Shown here one piece after another: positions 12,681 through 24,039 of a stretch of DNA of 64,000 nt; positions within the stretch are counted from its first letter, which is position 1, and the number at the start of each line of letters is the position of its first letter. The stretch covers positions 103,810,665 through 103,874,664 of the forward strand of contig NC_073696.1 in NCBI RefSeq assembly GCF_029784165.1, given 5' to 3'. Below the pieces are notes generated by a model, which saw only the letters and a list, made by a program, of their open reading frames with translations, was not told where the DNA came from and did no database searches. The translations under genes were made by a program, and so were the position numbers. The DNA is from Wyeomyia smithii. Lineage: Eukaryota > Arthropoda > Insecta > Diptera > Culicidae.

Positions 12681-14590
12681 AAACCTGAATTAATTCACCT
12701 AGTGGTGCAGAAACCTTTGTTATACTAACTATCACTTATACATATTAGCCCAGTCAATTACAAATCGTATACCAACGTTATTCCAATTTCAATAATGAAT
12801 GAAATGAATTTAAAAGATAGTTTTCAAAGAGTTAACCAAAGACGATAATTGAATTAAAGCTTGACGTGGTTTTCGCAAATAATATGAATGTTATAACTGG
12901 AGTACATGAGTCTTATTTTTTCGATCACAAACCAATTTTTAAATACTGTCTAGAAGCAATTAATTTTTAAATATACCTATTAATGAAAGTTGTGAATTTA
13001 ATTCTATCTCAAATGCATTATCTGAAATGAAGGTTCTCTACCATCTTTGAGAATTTTGGATTTTCAGAGTGTAGGCGAGAACATTATTCTTTTCGAAGGC
13101 CTAAAGACTTTTTAAATCTTGCTGCGATAACGAGAAGTGGAATAACATGGATACTCTGTTTGCACTTAGTCTTAAATTAGAAAGCAATATTTATATCTTA
13201 CATGAGCATCATTATAGTATAGTATATTATAGTATCATTCATAGAGACTAGTGCGCACACTAGTAAGTGAAGAGTTGCTTCAACACTTTTTCCTTATTTT
13301 GCCGATTACGTTCACCAGCAACTTCAGATTCCTGGTCACAAATTTAAAACATGAAATAAGCGTTCAACTGAAAAATTTTCCACCTGTTTAAAACGTAGCA
13401 TTGCAAACAAAACAGCGATTTATTTGTGTTTTTCTCAACGGGTGGCACTAACACATTCGTACGTAAATAGGTCTATACATCTTTGGTAAAGCTTTTCAAA
13501 ATATCTGCATCGCTAATTGTTTTACATTTGCACACTGTGGGATCAGATTTTACTACAATGCTTGGCTCCCGAAAGCTGTAAATGTTTCTTACTCTTCGCA
13601 AATCTAGGTTCAACGTACAATTTAGTATATATTTTATAAGAAGTGAGGACGAAAGCTTCGGAAGCGTGAAAAGGAGTTGAGTAAGCATCTGGTTCAAATT
13701 TTCAAGAAAAAGCTAAAGGGTAATTTATTTACACCAGTTAAGACGCACTACGAAGAGTGTAAATATTATGAAAAGTTGTCGATGATTGTTGATTTCCTTT
13801 GAGAAATAAATAGCGTAGGAAAAAAGAGGGATAGAGAAGAAGAAAGAGCAGTGAGAGAGAAAAATTATTCAGAAAGTAAACTATCCCATGTTTAAGACAT
13901 ATTTAGGTCAATACTTTGGTCCAAACTCTACAGTTCAAGCAACCAATAAAAGTTCGCATTCAGTATGATTTTCAAAGAGCTCTGGGGCTTTCATTTGAGC
14001 ATGCGGACATCAAAATCGGAATAAGCGTTCTGTAAAGAAAGTGTTTTTTTTTGTTTTTTTTCTTTCTTGGGTCGATTCTGATACACTACACATATAAACA
14101 ACATATTTACACATACATACGTACAGGCACACATACACAAACATACATAAATTGTTCAATTCGTCGATCTGAGTAAATTGGTATACAGCACATGGCTCTC
14201 CGTGCCATTAATTTTGCCTTAAAAGTTAAATGTCTCATATAAAAAATACTCTTTGATCAATATTTCAAAATTTAACCCACTAATCAAAAATTCAATCGGT
14301 AGCATTCTGCGGGAGCACAGTAGTTTCGTTTGCGTATAAGATCATTGAAATCGGATATTGCGTTCTGTAAGAAAGGTGCGTTAGTATTTTGCGGCACATA
14401 CATACAGACAACATACATACACACACATACACACACACACATACACACATACACACGAACAGACATTGCTCAGTTCGTCGAGCTGAGTCGAATGGTATAT
14501 ACGGTTCGGTCCTCCGAATCTTGGATCTGTTTTGCGTTTTTTGACCGATTTTATAACCTTTGTTTAGTATAACAAAGGTAATAAAAAATC
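12681..14590 (+). mobile_element. Hairpin-ended non-autonomous element, copy 1 (HINE/Helentron-like)
   Basis: It starts with AATTAATTCACCTAGTGGTG at about 12690 and ends with a hairpin at 14556-14579 (stem ACCTTTGTT/AACAAAGGT, 6-nt loop). A 16-bp stretch near the 5' end (12713-12728, ACCTTTGTTATACTAA) is the exact reverse complement of 14564-14579. Near the 3' end is a CA-rich microsatellite followed by GTCGAGCTGAGTCGAATGG. The 5' sequence complementary to a 3' stem-loop, plus internal short repeats, fits Helentron-associated elements. No Rep/helicase protein is seen. The family call is inference. Confidence 0.5.
14094..14460 (+). repeat. CA-rich microsatellites
   Basis: Cryptic (CACATA)n sequence at 14094-14150 and a purer (CA)n tract at 14400-14456 lie in the 3' part of copy 1. 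Each is followed by a variant of the motif TTCGTCGAGCTGAGTCGAAT, which also follows the (CA)n tract in copy 2 at 17560-17614. The minus-strand frame at 14284-14466 (Cys/Val repeats) is a by-product. Confidence 0.85.
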
Positions 14591-15439
14591 GATCATCACT
14601 ATTTTTTTAAAACATTTTTTCAGATCAGTTGCCTAAAACTTTTCTGAACAAACCTAGAAAAATAGAAAAAACCTAAATTAATCCACCTAGCGGTCAGACC
14701 CAGCCTTTCTCATTCAATTTTTTATTTGTAAAAATAGATTTACATGACCGCTTCAATCCAATAAATGTATATTCACTCTTTAGGTTCTAAAATATTGATG
14801 TTGTAATCTTTACATATAAAAATGCAGTCAAGTCTGTCTGTATATCTGTTGGCCCGAAAACTACCGAACCGATCGACGTGAAAATTTGTATGTAGGGGTT
14901 TTTGGTGCCGATAAAGGTTCCTATGATAGTTTGAGACCCCTCCCTCTTCTGGAAGGGAGGAGTCCCATACAAATGAAACATAAATTTCTGCACAACACAA
15001 GAACAAACCAAGCAAATGAAACCGAATTTGGCATGTAGATGTTTTAAGGGGTAACTAATATGTCCATAATAGTTGGATGAAACACAAATTTGTGCACATC
15101 TCTAGAACTAATCAACCAAATGGAACAAAATTTGGCAGGTAAATGTTTTTAGTGGTAACAAATATGTACATAATGGTTTGACACCCGACTCCCTCTTCTA
15201 TAAGGGAGGGATCCCATGAAAATGAAACACAAATTTCGCACAGCTCAAGAACCAATCAAGAAAATACAACCAAATTTGGTATGTGAATGTTTTTAGAGGT
15301 AACAAATATGTCCATAATGGTTTACGCCCCTCCCTCTTCTGGAAGTACATGTTTCTTCACAAATTTCTGCACATCTCGCGAACTAATCAACTTAATGGAA
15401 CAATATTGGCAGGTGAATGTTTTTAGTGGTAACAGATAT

Positions 15440-16390
15440 GTTCCATAATAGACCTCAGACAACATTTTGGATTGTAAGATGGCAACTTCCGGTTTCTGGA
15501 AAACAGCCAAAAATGGCCGATTTCCACCTAATATAATAATATCCGGATCTAGAATAATACACAGGAGCTAAAATCGACCACAGATAGCATGTTGAATTCT
15601 GAAATGGCGACTTACGGTTTCTGAAAACAGCTGAAAATGACCAATTATGGACGATTCCCATTGAATATTAGTATTTCTGGAACCAGAAAGATGCACAGCA
15701 GCTAAAAATTGATCACGGACACAATCTTGAATTTTAAGATGGTGACTTCCGGTGTCTGGCAAACAGCCGGAAATGACCAGATACCATTCAATATGAATGT
15801 TTTCGGAACCAGAATTACGCCCAGATGACAGAAATTGATTTCACAGGCAATTTAAAAAACCAAAATGACGACTTTCGGCTTCTGAAAAACAGTCCAAAGT
15901 GACAAAATATCACCCAATATGAGTTTTTCTTTAACCAGTATCCTAAATACAATTTTGAAATCCAAGATGGCGACTACCGGTTTGTGAAAAACAGCCTAAA
16001 ATAAACAAATACTATCCAATATGAGTATCTCTGGAACCAGAATGATGCAAGGAGCTAACAATTGACCTCAGGCACCATTTTGAATTCCTAAATGGCAACT
16101 TATAGGCAACAGTCGGAAATGACCGAATAATACTCAATATGGATATTTCCGTAAACGTGATGATGCATAGAAACCAAACATTGACCCTGGACACCATTTT
16201 GAATTTAAAGACGACCACTTTTAGTTTCTGGAAAATAACCAAAAATACCTCCCAATATGGGTATTTCCGGTGTCAGATTGATGCCAGAAAGTCTGCTGAA
16301 AATGACAGAATACCACCCAATATGAATATATTCAGAATTAAGGCGATGTACAGAAGCCAAAAGTTGAGGATATTGTCATTTCGATAAAAC
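15440..16390 (+). repeat. Tandem array, about 120-bp unit
   Basis: About seven diverged units, each carrying AAGATGGCGACTTCCGGTTT, CTGGAAAACAGCC, CCCAATATGAGTATTTC and GGAACCAGAATGATGC. The ATGGCNACTT motif recurs at about 15480, 15604, 15740, 15865, 15967, 16092 and 16210, a spacing of 102-136 bp. Related units occur at 32600-33230, 34490-34970 and 39890-40200. All open frames across these units are incidental. Confidence 0.85.
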
Positions 16391-16419
16391 CAATCATTTC
16401 AAACGGTTTGTTATTTGAC

Positions 16420-17560
16420 TTTGATCATATCCTATGACCGATTCGTCGTGCATTTGCAGACTTTAAACACATTGCAAGGAATCAATGAATTTGGAACGTT
16501 CAAATAGTACGATACCACATTTAAATTATGTTGAGGCCACATATATCGTTCAAAGCAGGTATAGTTTTAAATAGTCTTTGAATTTCTTTTCTTTCCATAA
16601 CTTTTGAGTCACATATCAAATTGTTATGAAGTTTGTTATTTGTAAGTTTGAGAGATGACTCGTTCGTATGACACTAGTAATGTTCAAATAAGTCATGTAC
16701 TTTTTGAGATAATAGAATTTCGTTGTATTGTTAACAATTTAATACATAACAGTTGCTTAAGTTCGATTATAATCAAATGAAATGGGAACGTGTAGGGCAG
16801 CCAAACTTTGAAACCACGTGTTCAATCATAATACATCAGTTAACTCTTAACTAGCCCGCTCATCTGATAATAATAATAATCAAATCGGTTGTGTAGTTTC
16901 TGAGATAATGAAGTTTCGTGATTTTCACAAGTCGGTACATTACAAATGAAGTTACAGTTCGATTACAGTAAAATTCAATAGGGTCTTTTGAGGCAGCTAG
17001 ACCATTCATTTGACACTAATTTTGTGGAAATCGGGTCGGCCATCTCTGAGATAAGTGAGTGAGTCCAAGTAGTCTTCGGAATATGTTCCTTTGCATAGCT
17101 GGATTTCACATTTTTAAACATAACAGGCAAAGTAATAGTCCGATTGCAAAACAAATCAATAGGGTCTTATGGGGCAACTAGACCTTCCATTTGACACTGA
17201 TTTCATGAAAATCGGTACAGCCATCTCTGAGAAACATGAGTGAGATTAAACAGTCTTCAGAACACGTTTCTTTTCATAACTTTTGAACCACATGTTCAAT
17301 CTTCATAAAATTCAAAAGTTAAGGGTTTTTCAGGCAGCCCGTTCTTTTGAGACCAATTTTGTTCAAATCGGTTGTGTAGTTTCTGAGATATTGATGTTTC
17401 GTGATTTTCACATTTTTTAATATAACCTCTCAACTAAAAATCCGATTACAATAAAATTCAATAGGGTCTTATGGGGAAACAAGACCTTTCATTTGCAATT
17501 AATTTCATGAAAATCGGTCCAGCCATCTCTGAGAAAAGTGAGTGAGAATAAAAATCTGCA
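16420..17560 (+). repeat. Diverged tandem array with GCCATCTCTGAGAAAAGTGAG motif
   Basis: Repeats include AAATCGGTTGTGTAGTTTCTG (16883, 17367), AATAGGGTCTTATGGGG (16979, 17159, 17460) and GCCATCTCTGAGA plus GTGAGTGAG (17039, 17219, 17522). The units are old and partly higher-order. There is no coding signal. Confidence 0.7.
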
Positions 17561-18465
17561 CATACACACACACACACACATACACACACACATACACACA
17601 CACACACATACAGAAAATGCTCAGCTCGTCGAGCTGAGTCGAGTGATACATGCCATTCGGCCATTTGGAGCACTTTTATACTTTCGGTTTTGCAAGTGAT
17701 TGCTATACCTTTCTAGGAGAAAGGCAAAAACCTAAAAAAAATCGATGTAAAGTTGCAAATAAATTACAATTAAGTTTTTTATTCGTTCATGTTTTTGTTT
17801 GAATTGATAAAATGAATTACTTGCTTTTTTGTAGCGCAGTACCATCAGCAAAATATTAGATGTTCTCACAACACAAGACTTTGCCGAAGACAGCATGCTG
17901 ATTTCTCTCACATATTGCAACCAGAAAAATATTGAAATGTAAATAACGATTTTTAATGCCTTCTCATAGAAAACTTCATGTTGCTTGCAATATGTAAGAG
18001 ATAGAAACATGATGTCTTCTGCAAAGTTTCTTGTTTTGAGATCACCTAATACTTTGCCTAAGACACCAAGCGTCTATCTTTATCTAATGAAAAAGTAAAT
18101 ATTCTATCTCACTTTTAGGAGGATTGATCACCCAGCTTTCTACCTCAAAAGATGCGTTTTCAAATATTTTGAAACTTCTCCGAACATATTATGCGGTTAT
18201 AATAAATATTTGTATCACTATTCAATTATTCGCACGATAACAGCAAAATGTAACATTGTACATCGGTAGAAATTTTAATGTAAACTGCATCCAGAATGAT
18301 ACACAGAATGATGAAATATGTCTTAAATATTGAAGCGTAATAGAAAATCAGTTCACCCTGACATTTTTTTAATGAAATGTTTTATGATGATAAAATCGGG
18401 CGAAAAATGTGATAAAATCGGGGGCAGATAAAATCGGGTACAGATATAATCGGGTGATTACTGTA

Positions 18466-20640
18466 ATTGATTTAAAACTCCCTGTCTCTCAACCTGCCTC
18501 TATCTTCAATACTCTCTATTTTTCAGTAAAAAGCCTCCATAACATCTAAAATTCATGTAGGAACCTCTCTTGCGCGAAATGTTTGCTTTAAAGTTGAAAT
18601 TATTGGTGGAATGCGAAGGTCTTATTCGCTCTCTTCTTGCCCAGCATGAGTGCTACGGGTAGCAATTCTTAGCACCAAACTTCGTTATTCTGCTTTGTGC
18701 TGTGTTTCTGCCGCTCGCAGAAAAACTAACGCACTTGCTGCTGCTTCCACTACAGCTCAGGGCAATAAGAGCGATAAATCACTCTAGTGAGAATGCACAG
18801 AAACTACGCAACCTACTTTCATACCTAGATGCTTGCCTCATTCAATATATGCTTAAAAGAGAAACAGTAAAATCATTGCAGTAAGTTCTGTAGTTATTGA
18901 GCATTATGTCCTTTCGTGTGAGAAAGTTCACACCAGTTTATTATCACTGTCAGATTCCTCCGCGGTTTTTTTGCATCCTCCTCAGATACACACGATTCGC
19001 TGTTCTCTTCAAGATAATGCGTCGGTTTGTCCACCAGTTGTCTTCCCAGTGAAAGATTTTTTGTTACTACTGCCTCCAAGCATAACGGTTCAAATGATCG
19101 TAGTCCCACCGTCAGAAACGGCGTTCTCTTGCAGGCCGTTGACTAATCCACTGATTTGCTAGGATTACTCAAACAATCATCACATTAGTTGAGTCCGAAC
19201 GAGCCGTAGCGAATAAGGACGCAATACACCTACACTCGAGGCTTTGCGAATGAAAAAAAAACATATCTGACAAAACAATAACCAAAATGGATATGATGCT
19301 TAGACAATTTCGATCACTAATCTTCCTGTTTGGCTAACATGTACCTACCTCTGTTTAATTATGTGTTTAAATTCACAGTTTTTATGCACTTCCATCTATG
19401 AGCAAAATATCATATAATTCAATGTTATTCGAATCACGTTCGCCAAACTTATTTTGAAATAAGGATACCTCTGCACTTGTGAATGAACAGTAAAACAAAC
19501 ACGTTTTTAATAAATATACCTCATGGGTAATGCTAAGTAAAATAAAATGTTCGTTTGTTATTATGCCTAGCGTACAACGCCTCGTGTCTATAAGCCTACC
19601 GGGGTTATTGCGATAATTTCTGTCACCTGCAATTTTATGATAATTATGCGCGATTCTTTAAAATTTGTAAAAAGTATTCTTAGCACTTTATTTAGAAACA
19701 ATAATTATGGGACGATTGTTATAAGAAGTTCTATCAAACTTAAGGCGACGAACTGATGTTAAAACGTCCATTTATTAACCGGAAAATAGTTAGTTTACTA
19801 CACATCCTTTAGCGGAATCGCCATCAAACAAAAGCGATTACATCAATCATCACCATCTCAAGTACATAATCACTTTTCCTTACAGCAAAAGCTCGAATAA
19901 AAAACAAATGATTCTGGTTTATTGTTATGGTTAGCGTGGAACAACACAACAAGATAACTTATCGTGGTTAATTTCAAATAGGCTATGAAAAATTAAATTG
20001 GACTTCTTATTATCGGTATTAGAGCACACTTTGCTGCTCATAAAAAAGGTATGAGAACTGCTTTCCAGTCGGTTTGAATCAATTTTATTGTCATTTTTCA
20101 GAACTGCTTTGATAACCTCCACCCGGTTGCAAAGTAGTTTTAAGTTGATCCTAGTGGAGCTGAAAGCTTTAGTGTCTGTCTAGAAAAAATAGTCATGTGA
20201 GTTTCTAAACGATTACCTACTATAAAACTCAAATTATTACATGAGATGAGCTGTCAGATCCAAAGTAACGCTGCTTTGCTCATGAAAGTATAGTTTTTAT
20301 AGGATAATCAAATATCACCTTCATTTACAGGTGTATTTAGCCAAAACCAGGCTAAACAAAAGTGCAACATTAGTACCTATCTTGGTTCATTCAACTCTTG
20401 AACTTCCAAACTCTTTGAATTTGTTAAGTTTCACGCTTAATCAAGGTATTACGTTGAAAATAAACTTAATAAACAGTTCCTTATGAACGTGGCTAACGTT
20501 CAAAGCGGTTTTACCGCCTATTTTATCAATAAAATTTAAAACAGTTTAATTAGCGCTTAGCCAGTCTTGTTGAAAAATAAAGCAATCGAAGGTCGTTGTT
20601 GTATTGCTTGCTTATTGCAATGAATAGACTAACGATGTAG
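18466..20640. other. Unassigned DNA
   Basis: No supported gene. Short frames at 18702-18884, 18894-19109 and 19931-20122 have no recognisable motifs. No inverted or tandem repeat stands out. Confidence 0.4.
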
Positions 20641-20642
20641 TA

Positions 20643-22220
20643 GGGGTAAACAGGGTAAGACCGCCCAGCGGGGTAAAACCGCCCACCGTAGTTTCACTGC
20701 CAAGTTATATAATAATTGAAAAATTGTCTTAATCGACATGTTACAATATAATAACATAACATTTTGCACTGCTATCTGCTTTGATAGTGCGCGAACGGTC
20801 ACAGAAATAATAAAAAACAACATTTCAGCTGGCAACCGGTCAATGCGGTAGTGTTTCGCGGCAACGGGACTTAAGGCTTTTCTGTCTAAAAATCTATTGT
20901 TTTGTTTGTGAATATACGTTTAATCGGTTGCCTGAATCTGTCTTCTTTCGGAAATATAAAAAGCCGTGAGTAATCTTGTAATTTTGACTGCTTTTTCGGT
21001 GAAATATGAAAATGTTCCACTGGGGGTAAGGCCGCCCACTATACATGGGGTAGAACCGCCACGTATACAACTGTTTGTTGTTTTACTTCAAGACCCAAAT
21101 GCCGCGATACTACAAAGGGAATATTGACAGGATCAGTAAAGCGATTTCAAGCCATATAAGACAACGATGTTAATCGACTTTTCTAGTAAATATTTTTTTA
21201 CAAGACTAATTTTTAAAAGAAGTAAACTTGTGTAAAAATTGTATTAATGAGCAAAAATAATTTTATCGCCAGGACGGTTTGTTTGATCGGTATGATGTCT
21301 TTGGCAAAGTTGAAAATAGTATTTTTGCCCTTCCGAAAAAAGTATAGACTGTAAAAAAAAATTTAAAGAAAAGATAAAAAAATTGAACAAAAAATAAAAT
21401 TTTTCAAAATTCAATTCTAATCATATTTTTGCCTGAAAAAATTACAAAAGGTTAGGTGAACTTTGATGGTTGATGGATCGTGGAGTAATAATAAATTAAT
21501 AGTTCAAATTTTTATTTGGCCGATTTGTTTGATTAGTATAGAGTCGTTTGTAAAGTTTCAGATAGCATTTATGTTGTACAAAAAAAAAATCAGAAAATTC
21601 CAAATATGAGTAAAAAAATTTATAATTATTATTATTACTCTATATATAATAATTCTTCGAAAAAATCCCAGACAGGTTTAATGAGTATTTATTTTTTGCT
21701 TAAAGGCAGATATATTATAAATTTAATATCTTGAAAAACCACATTTCTGAAAAATCTGTTTTTGTGAAAACCACAAAAAGGTATCTAAACATTGATTTGA
21801 ACTTGGATAGTTAAAAAATAAAAAAAAATAATTTATAAAAAAAAAATCAGATTTTTTACAGTGTATATTATTTTTTAAAAAAGAAAAAAATACCAGCTAC
21901 AACTTTGCCAAAGACACTATACCGATAAAATCAACCATTTTGGCTCCAAAAATATTTGTTATCCTCAAAAAATTGTGGGCGATTTCACCCCGCTGGTGGG
22001 CGGGCTTACCCCGCATGAAACAGATCTGCAAATTTTCAATGCATTTTTAAAATCGAAAAAAAAAAAACTGGAAAATAAACGAAAATACTTCAGTTCTAAT
22101 TTTTTAGATGCGGGTATTGAATAGGAGAGCCTCTCAGCGATGAAAAAATGAAATTGCAGCCGTAACTTTTTTTTCTGTAAGCAGAATTGCATAAGGGGGC
22201 GGCCTTACCCCGCTTACCCC
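20643..22220. mobile_element. TA-flanked DNA element with GGGGTAA ends
   Basis: Left end GGGGTAAACAGGGTAAGACC (20643-20662) and right end at 22201-22220 are inverted repeats with a few mismatches over about 25 bp. TA flanks both sides (20641-20642, 22221-22222). Internal copies of GGGTAAGGCCGCC-like motifs lie at about 21023-21065 and 21975-22015. A start codon at 21099 opens MPRYYKGNIDRISKAI, which resembles the beginning of pogo/Tigger-type transposases but stops after about 22 codons. That likeness is weak. No further transposase is visible, so this is a defective or non-autonomous copy. Confidence 0.65.
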
Positions 22221-22412
22221 TATACAATGTTTCCAGCAATGTGAATTGCCTGAGAGATTGTATACTACATGCAAAAGTTGGATGGCGCGAAACCACTTCA
22301 ATATGGTACGAAACAAGCACAAATTTCAAATTAGTTTGAAACTAATCTCAGCAATGACATATTTTTTGTGTAAATATATCATGCGTTCCTCATGTTTTGA
22401 CGGACATAAATA

Positions 22413-23861
22413 CAGTCATGGAGAAAAAAATAAATACACTTGCAGTGTTGGATAATTTTTCGTATTTGCGCAGTGATTTTAATTGTTGTATGATGTTATG
22501 TTACGTCATTATGATCCGCAGACACTTTTTTTAAAAGAGGCACGGAGAAATGACTGTAGAAATTTCTTTGTCGGTGATTCCGAAAAATGTTTGCGTAAGT
22601 TGGTGTTTTTAAAGTGGCGACAAAAATAAATACACTATTGAAATATATATACAAAACAATCCAAATTAGCTTTATTTCTCTACATATTGTTAGCAAAGTG
22701 ATATTTTACGATACAAAATTCACTTTCAAAATTTTGTGGCTTGTCCTTTGTTTTGTAAAGCCATATTCAATTTTCCGGGTATGTTTACCACCAGGTTTTC
22801 ACGAGTAGAAGCTGAACTAGGATTTCACGCTGCCTGTCCGACGTTCCATAACTCTGTTTTATTCTTTGGATGATGCTTTGCAACCTAGACTTTCCCAATC
22901 TTCCATAGAATTTCTAAAGGATTTAAATTAAAAGTCTGCGCTGGTCAAATTGATAATTTTATATTTTCGTTTGAAAATCATCTTCGTGTTTTCAATTCTG
23001 AATGTTTAGGATCGTTACTCTCCAACGAAGAAGCATGTTTTCTTTGGCATACGGAAGCATTGCGCTACGTAAAATATCTACACAGTCGTTAGTATTCATA
23101 GTGTATGTTATAAAATCAATGGATTCCATACCAGCATCAGAAAACAGTATTACACCGTTTTGTGGTCACTTACAAATTTTACTACTTTCGTGGTTAATTG
23201 TGCTTTGAAGACAGTATTCACCGGTCTTCTCACCAGCTGCTGACCGTTTGAAACAAAAAGGTTAAATTCGACTCATCCGACCAAAACACGATGTGCCATT
23301 TAGTTGCACTCTAGTCTAAAAACTTTTTAGAAAATTCAGTTCTTGCCAAAATGTGTCGCTTTTGAAGTAGAATAAAGTTTCCTGTGTACCTAGGTAGTCG
23401 ATTTTGCTTCCATATGCCGACTCATGGAACGTCGGACAGGCAGCGTGAAATGCTAGTTCAGCTTCTACTCGTGAAAACCTGGGGGTAAACATTACACGAA
23501 GATTGAATATGGCTTTACAAAACAAAAAACAGGCCACAAAATTTTGAAAGTGAGTTTTGTAACGTAAAAAATCACTTTGCTAACAATATGTAGAGAAATA
23601 AAGCTATTTTGGATTGTTTTGTATATATATTTTAAAAGTGTATTTATTTTTGTCGCCATTTTAAAAACACTAACTCACGCAAAAAAAATTTCTGAATCAC
23701 CGACAAAGAAATTTCTCCAGTTATTTCTACGTTCTTCTTTCAAAAAGAGTGTCTGCAGATCTTAATTACGTAACATAACATCATACAACAATTTAAATCA
23801 CTGCGCAAATACGAAAAATCATCCAACACTGCAAGTGTATTTATTTTTTTCTCCATGACTG
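22413..23861 (-). mobile_element. Tc1-like transposon with about 440-bp inverted repeats
   Basis: The ends CAGTCATGGAGAAAAAAATA (left) and its inverse (right) are flanked by TA (22411-22412, 23862-23863). The arms run from 22413 to about 22855 and from about 23413 to 23861, and remain clearly similar throughout, including GCTGCCTGTCCGACGTTCCA on the inner side. Between the arms lie transposase remnants on the minus strand. Long terminal repeats of this size occur in some Tc1-like families. The element looks complete at both ends but inactive. Confidence 0.8.
22860..23320 (-). pseudogene. Tc1-type transposase remnant
   Basis: Minus-strand translation shows HIVFWSDESNL near 23262-23298 (first catalytic Asp of the DDE domain). 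After a region with many stops it shows ESNDPKHSELK near 22990-23020. The usual Tc1 motif is QDNDPKH, so the second catalytic Asp appears replaced by Ser. PAQTFNLNPLEILWK near 22895-22935 carries the final Glu. The spacing fits DD34E. Several in-frame stops, a frame change and the lost Asp mean no active enzyme. It sits exactly between the two inverted-repeat arms of its own transposon. Confidence 0.8.
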
Positions 23862-23863
23862 TA

Positions 23864-24023
23864 CATACTAAGTGCGAACTGGAAATACGCAGTAATTGTT
23901 CAGACTCGAACCTTTGCGTGTAGGTTATCTTCCTCATGTCATTTGAGGAGAAAACATAGGCGTCTGTTACAATAAATAATGCAATGTGAAACTTGATCTA
24001 GATTCGAACAAAACCAATATTTA
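23864..24023. other. Unassigned spacer
   Basis: Short AT-rich stretch between the Tc1-like element and the RTE copy. Nothing is recognised. Confidence 0.5.
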
Positions 24024-24039
24024 TCTCTTCCAATAACAA

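Larger units (their letters stand above)
14670..17730 (+). mobile_element. Hairpin-ended non-autonomous element, copy 2 (HINE/Helentron-like)
   Basis: It begins like copy 1 (AATTAATCCACCTAGCGGT at about 14677) and ends with a hairpin at 17708-17724 (CCTTTCT/AGAAAGG, 3-nt loop). The 5' GCCTTTCTC (14703-14711) is the exact reverse complement of GAGAAAGGC at 17717-17725. The end sequences differ from copy 1, yet the two ends still match each other within each copy. The body holds a repeat with CCCTCCCTCTTCTGGAAGG (14930-15350), a roughly 120-bp tandem array (15440-16390), a diverged array with GCCATCTCTGAGAAAAGTGA (16420-17560), a (CA)n tract and a 19-bp near-palindrome CTCAGCTCGTCGAGCTGAG at 17620-17638. 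Confidence 0.5.
12323..18463. mobile_element. 6.1-kb TA-flanked inverted-repeat DNA element with nested insertions
   Basis: The left end CAGTGATCACCCGATTATAT (12323-12342) matches the inverse of the right end at 18444-18463 with one mismatch over about 20 bp. A TA dinucleotide flanks each side (12321-12322 and 18464-18465), as expected for a Tc1/mariner-type target duplication. Subterminal copies of GATAAAATCGGG occur near both ends (12364-12400 and 18388-18455). No transposase is recognisable, so the element is non-autonomous. Its own sequence is probably only about 1.1 kb (12323-12680, a spacer near 14600, 17740-18463). The rest is the two elements at 12681-14590 and 14670-17730. Confidence 0.65.
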
